Assembly: GCA_024653405.1 (NCBI GenBank)
Contig: JANLGB010000035.1
Span: 4,272-11,707, forward strand
Length of the DNA stretch: 7,436 nt
Source: Candidatus Saccharicenans sp.
Lineage (GTDB): Bacteria; Acidobacteriota; Aminicenantia; Aminicenantales; Saccharicenantaceae
Reading direction: 5' to 3'
Of this stretch, positions 5,881-7,436 are shown in pieces. The translations under genes were made by a program, and so were the position numbers. The notes under the pieces were generated by a model. That model was not told the origin of the DNA. It saw nothing but the letters and a program-made list of their open reading frames with translations, and made no database searches. The stretch's first letter is position 1. Each line of letters opens with the position of its first letter.

Positions 5881-5890
5881 TTACCTCCTG
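5881..5890 (-). promoter_or_regulatory. Strong ribosome binding site for the isomerase-like gene
   Basis: The minus strand reads CAGGAGGTAA, with five bases between AGGAGG and the ATG at 5878. It fixes the start and hence confirms that the RRQFIK motif at residues 6-11 is part of the protein. Confidence 0.85.
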
Positions 5891-6035
5891 GGATCAGAAC
5901 AGGCCCCAATTTTTCTAAACCCCATTTCCTTCGGCCACCGAGCTGGCGCTTTCTTCAGGCGTTGGTTCTTATCTGGACAGGAAAATCCAACTGTTCTTCT
6001 AACGGTTCGGCCTTTGGTTGAGAGCCAGTTGTTCA

Positions 6036-6053
6036 TTAATTTTATCAAATTAA
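6036..6053 (-). promoter_or_regulatory. AT-rich perfect inverted repeat over a candidate extended -10 box
   Basis: TTAATTT (6036-6042) and AAATTAA (6047-6053) are perfect arms around TATC. On the minus strand the centre reads TGATAAAAT (6047-6039), which fits an extended -10 (TGn plus TAAAAT, five of six to consensus). No good -35 box lies at the expected distance. If real, transcription would start about 150 bases before the isomerase ATG, and a repressor could bind over the -10. AT-rich repeats of this size also occur by chance. Confidence 0.25.
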
Positions 6054-6142
6054 CTTGGCCAGTAGCGGCAGCCACTTTGCGTTCGGATTTAACTTGCCTT
6101 TTCTGTCCTTAGTCGCTTCCCGGTTTATGATTTAATTTCGGC

Positions 6143-7436
6143 TCAGACCGGCCAGGGTTTGCGCCGCGGGTAATCCAGCAGCCTGTTGGCTTCCTCGTCA
6201 TTTACAAATTGCTCTTTATCCGGGTCCCAATGAAGTTTTCTCCCGAGCTTCATGGCTATGTGGATGATGATACACAGGCTGTTGGAACGGTGCCCGACTT
6301 CGACCGGCGCAGCCGGGTCCTGCCTGGAGCGCATACTTTCCAGGAAATTCTTCATGTGGTTGGAGCTGGGGTAAAGTCTGACTGCCCCGCTGCCCGGCTG
6401 GTAATTCAGCAGGTCGGGGTTGGAACATTCTATCCCTTCTCTTCTGACAAAAAGCCAGCCCTCGCTGCCCTCAAATCGCACGCCGGAAGGGTCGCCGGTT
6501 TCCACCGTCAAGCTGACGCCGTCGGCATAGTCGGCCCGGGCCCTGAACCTGGTATGGACGTTGAACAATCCTCGCTCCGGGAAGTCGGCCGAAGCTTCCA
6601 GGCTGACCGGCCCGCTGTGCTCGCTGTTATGACCCCACTGGGCGATATCCAGCATGTGGGCTCCCCAGTTGGTGATCATGCCGCGGGCATATGGCTCTAT
6701 TTGCATCCAGCCCGGTCGGTCATAGCTCATCTGGGGGTGAACCCGGTCCTCGCTGTAGGACGCTTCAGGAGCCGGGCCCAGCCAGAACTCGTAATCCAGG
6801 TTGGGAGGGACGGGCATAGGTCCGGGTTGACCCCAACCGCTATCTTCCGGCAGCCAGACTTTTATTGCTTGCAACTGGCCCAGGAAGCCGTTCCGCACAA
6901 TTTCGCAGGCCTTGAGAAAATAGATGGATGACCTTTGCTGCGAGCCGGTCTGGAGCACCAGCTTTTTTCGTCTGACTTCAGCCACCAGTTTCTGACCTTC
7001 GACCAGGGAGTAAGTCAGGGGTTTTTCCAGGTAAATGTCCTTCCCGGCTCTGGCGGCGGCCATGGCCACTATTCCGTGCCAGAAATCGGGGACTGAAATG
7101 ACCACTCCATCAATGTCTTTCCTGGCGAGCAACTCGCGAAAATCGTGGTAGGGCTTGACTCCCCGGTACTGGTTCAAACCCAATTCCTGGGCATAGGTTT
7201 TTTCGGCCAGCCAGCGGGCGTTATCCAGGCGGTGCTGGTCGAGGTCGCAGACGGCCACCACCCGGGCCCCGGTTTCCAGCCCGCGATACAGGAGTTCCAT
7301 CAGGTTGGCCTGGCCCTGCCGCCCCACCCCGATACCGCCCAGCTGCAACCGGTCGCTGGGGGCCGGCCGGGCGAAGACCGAGGAAGGGACAATCAGGGGA
7401 GCGGCCAGCGAGACCGAAGCGGTTTTCAGAAATTCT
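6143..7436 (-). CDS. Gfo/Idh/MocA-family oxidoreductase with Tat signal, N-terminus beyond the window
   Basis: NAD(P)-dependent sugar or inositol dehydrogenase-type protein; 430 residues are visible and the 5' end is cut. The frame is open to the edge. A TTG at 7348 could be taken as a start, but the 29 codons upstream begin EFLKTA and continue into a hydrophobic stretch, then PSSVFA. This is the end of a Tat signal (the expected RR lies just outside, cleavage plausible after VFA), so TTG 7348 is an internal Leu. Counting from the first visible residue: Rossmann loop GGIGVGRQG (33-41), VVAVCDLD (59-66), VVISVPDFWH (111-120), EKP (137-139, the family's cofactor/catalytic Lys motif), WLGPAPEA (218-225), NWGAHMLDIAQWG (256-268, with H260 and D263), and a C-terminal WDPDKEQF...DEEANRLL...RRKPW block typical of exported members. 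The signal predicts a folded, cofactor-loaded periplasmic enzyme. Substrate unknown; the next gene down is an exported isomerase-like barrel. Confidence 0.93.
   Translation of the reverse strand, partial: EFLKTASVSLAAPLIVPSSVFARPAPSDRLQLGGIGVGRQGQANLMELLYRGLETGARVVAVCDLDQHRLDNARWLAEKTYAQELGLNQYRGVKPYHDFRELLARKDIDGVVISVPDFWHGIVAMAAARAGKDIYLEKPLTYSLVEGQKLVAEVRRKKLVLQTGSQQRSSIYFLKACEIVRNGFLGQLQAIKVWLPEDSGWGQPGPMPVPPNLDYEFWLGPAPEASYSEDRVHPQMSYDRPGWMQIEPYARGMITNWGAHMLDIAQWGHNSEHSGPVSLEASADFPERGLFNVHTRFRARADYADGVSLTVETGDPSGVRFEGSEGWLFVRREGIECSNPDLLNYQPGSGAVRLYPSSNHMKNFLESMRSRQDPAAPVEVGHRSNSLCIIIHIAMKLGRKLHWDPDKEQFVNDEEANRLLDYPRRKPWPV

Larger units (their letters stand above)
5879..6142 (-). other. 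Intergenic region between the oxidoreductase and isomerase genes
   Basis: This 264-base gap contains no credible gene: a 64-codon minus frame (6075-5881) needs a GTG start and a plus-strand frame crossing it is the antisense of the isomerase gene. It holds an AT-rich inverted repeat at 6036-6053, listed separately, and a small stem AGTAGC/GCCACT (6061-6066 with 6071-6076, one G-T pair). No stem with a T-run follows the oxidoreductase stop. The gap is long enough for a separate promoter, so co-transcription of the two genes is possible but not shown. Confidence 0.5.

Noticed and set aside
5684..6112. 142-codon plus-strand open frame
   Set aside because: Its first half is antisense to the well-supported isomerase gene and the rest covers the intergenic gap; no ribosome site or motifs.
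6209..6931. 240-codon plus-strand open frame
   Set aside because: It is fully antisense to the Gfo/Idh/MocA gene, whose motifs are unmistakable; long antisense frames are expected in GC-rich genes.

Overview
The window is a bacterial chromosomal segment, moderately GC-rich by eye and densely coded, with clear Shine-Dalgarno sites before three of the four minus-strand genes. Two proteins belong to exported sugar-enzyme families with twin-arginine (Tat) type N-termini: a Gfo/Idh/MocA oxidoreductase and an AP-endonuclease-2-type sugar isomerase. Together with a large lipoprotein, this suggests a Gram-negative carbohydrate-degrading lineage of the kind seen in Acidobacteriota/Aminicenantota, Planctomycetota or Bacteroidota. 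The phylum is an inference and cannot be fixed from these bases. No rRNA, tRNA, CRISPR array, insertion sequence or phage gene was seen.

Left part, plus strand (1-1705). A possible tail of an upstream gene overlaps the start of a UbiA-family prenyltransferase resembling MenA, the step that prenylates the quinone head group in menaquinone synthesis. After 70 bases comes a CPBP-family (Abi) intramembrane protease with all three active-site motifs. Both are integral membrane proteins and probably co-transcribed. A gene-free gap (1706-2101) separates them from the convergent minus-strand genes.

Right part, minus strand (7436 down to 2102), in transcription order. First is a Gfo/Idh/MocA oxidoreductase cut by the window end, whose N-terminus is the remains of a Tat signal peptide. 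A 264-base gap follows, then a Tat-type sugar isomerase/epimerase-like TIM barrel. After a 347-base gap with a candidate promoter and several dyads comes a 669-residue lipoprotein that looks like two different putative glycosidase-type barrels joined in one chain. Thirty-nine bases further is a small nitroreductase.

The most interesting reading is an exported sugar-processing set: an oxidoreductase and an isomerase/lyase-like barrel that could act together on an oxidised (for example 3-keto) glycoside outside the cytoplasm, plus a membrane-anchored two-barrel protein that may bind or cleave the polysaccharide. This link is inferred from families and order only. The long gaps mean it may not be a single operon.
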